A stretch of DNA of 5,836 nt from Burkholderiaceae bacterium. GTDB taxonomy: Bacteria; Pseudomonadota; Gammaproteobacteria; Burkholderiales; Burkholderiaceae. The position numbers and the translations under genes are program-made. Shown piece by piece: positions 5,803-5,836 of the stretch (position 1 is its first letter; every line of letters begins with the position of its first letter). Below the pieces are notes generated by a model. That model saw nothing but the letters and a program-made list of their open reading frames with translations, did no database searches and was not told the origin of the DNA. The stretch lies in contig CANGWT010000118.1 of NCBI GenBank assembly GCA_947457745.1, positions 1 to 5,836 on the forward strand. The letters are read 5' to 3'.

Positions 5803-5836
5803 CCGACCAAGTAGCGTTTCTTACTAATCTTCTATC

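Larger units (their letters stand above)
5770..5836. other. non-coding spacer at the right edge of the window
   Basis: These 67 bp carry no convincing coding sequence on either strand; the AI-2E family frame meets a stop at 5793-5791. In related betaproteobacteria purM often lies divergently beyond this point, but nothing of it can be seen here. Confidence 0.5.

Noticed and set aside
1..5836. Mobile element, defence system, CRISPR array or RNA gene
   Set aside because: Both strands are filled by housekeeping genes with small gaps. No transposase, integrase, spaced repeats or tRNA-like cloverleaf was found.

Overview
The window reads as a compact stretch of ordinary bacterial chromosome from a betaproteobacterium. 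It most resembles a small-genome Burkholderiaceae such as Polynucleobacter. This rests on protein-level resemblance (the DnaJ C-terminus, the short Hda with its N-terminal clamp motif, PcnB with an Arg-rich tail), on the very tight gene packing, and on base composition that looks balanced by eye rather than GC-rich. The genus is inference; the class is fairly safe. I see no insertion sequence, phage gene, CRISPR array, rRNA or tRNA.

Layout. Bases 1-478 (+) are the 3' part of dnaJ, whose start lies left of the window. It converges on a run of six genes, all on the minus strand, read from right to left: an AI-2E/PerM-family membrane protein (5769-4780), hda (4767-4009), a HAD subfamily IB phosphatase (4002-3322), pcnB (3325-1925), folK (1859-1326) and panB (1308-493). 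Spacings along the run are 12, 6, -4 (ATGA overlap), 65 and 17 bp, so it looks like one operon with a possible internal break before folK. The right-hand 67 bp carry no gene. They hold the likely start region of the operon: a ribosome binding site and a TAGAAT dyad that could include a -10 box.

How the genes relate. FolK makes the pterin pyrophosphate used in folate synthesis. PanB consumes 5,10-methylene-tetrahydrofolate to make ketopantoate for pantothenate and CoA, so the last two genes are metabolically linked. Hda, with the DNA-loaded sliding clamp, switches off DnaA after initiation. PcnB polyadenylates RNA and directs it to decay. The HAD phosphatase has no assigned substrate and the PerM-like protein no assigned cargo. 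Linkage of pcnB with folK, with panB nearby, is also known in E. coli, so this is an old housekeeping neighbourhood. I found no new system here. The points worth checking are small: Hda sensor-2 divergence, a Cys-containing FolK tail, a short N-terminus on the PerM-like protein, convergent 3' ends with a hairpin inside panB, and some short symmetric DNA elements.
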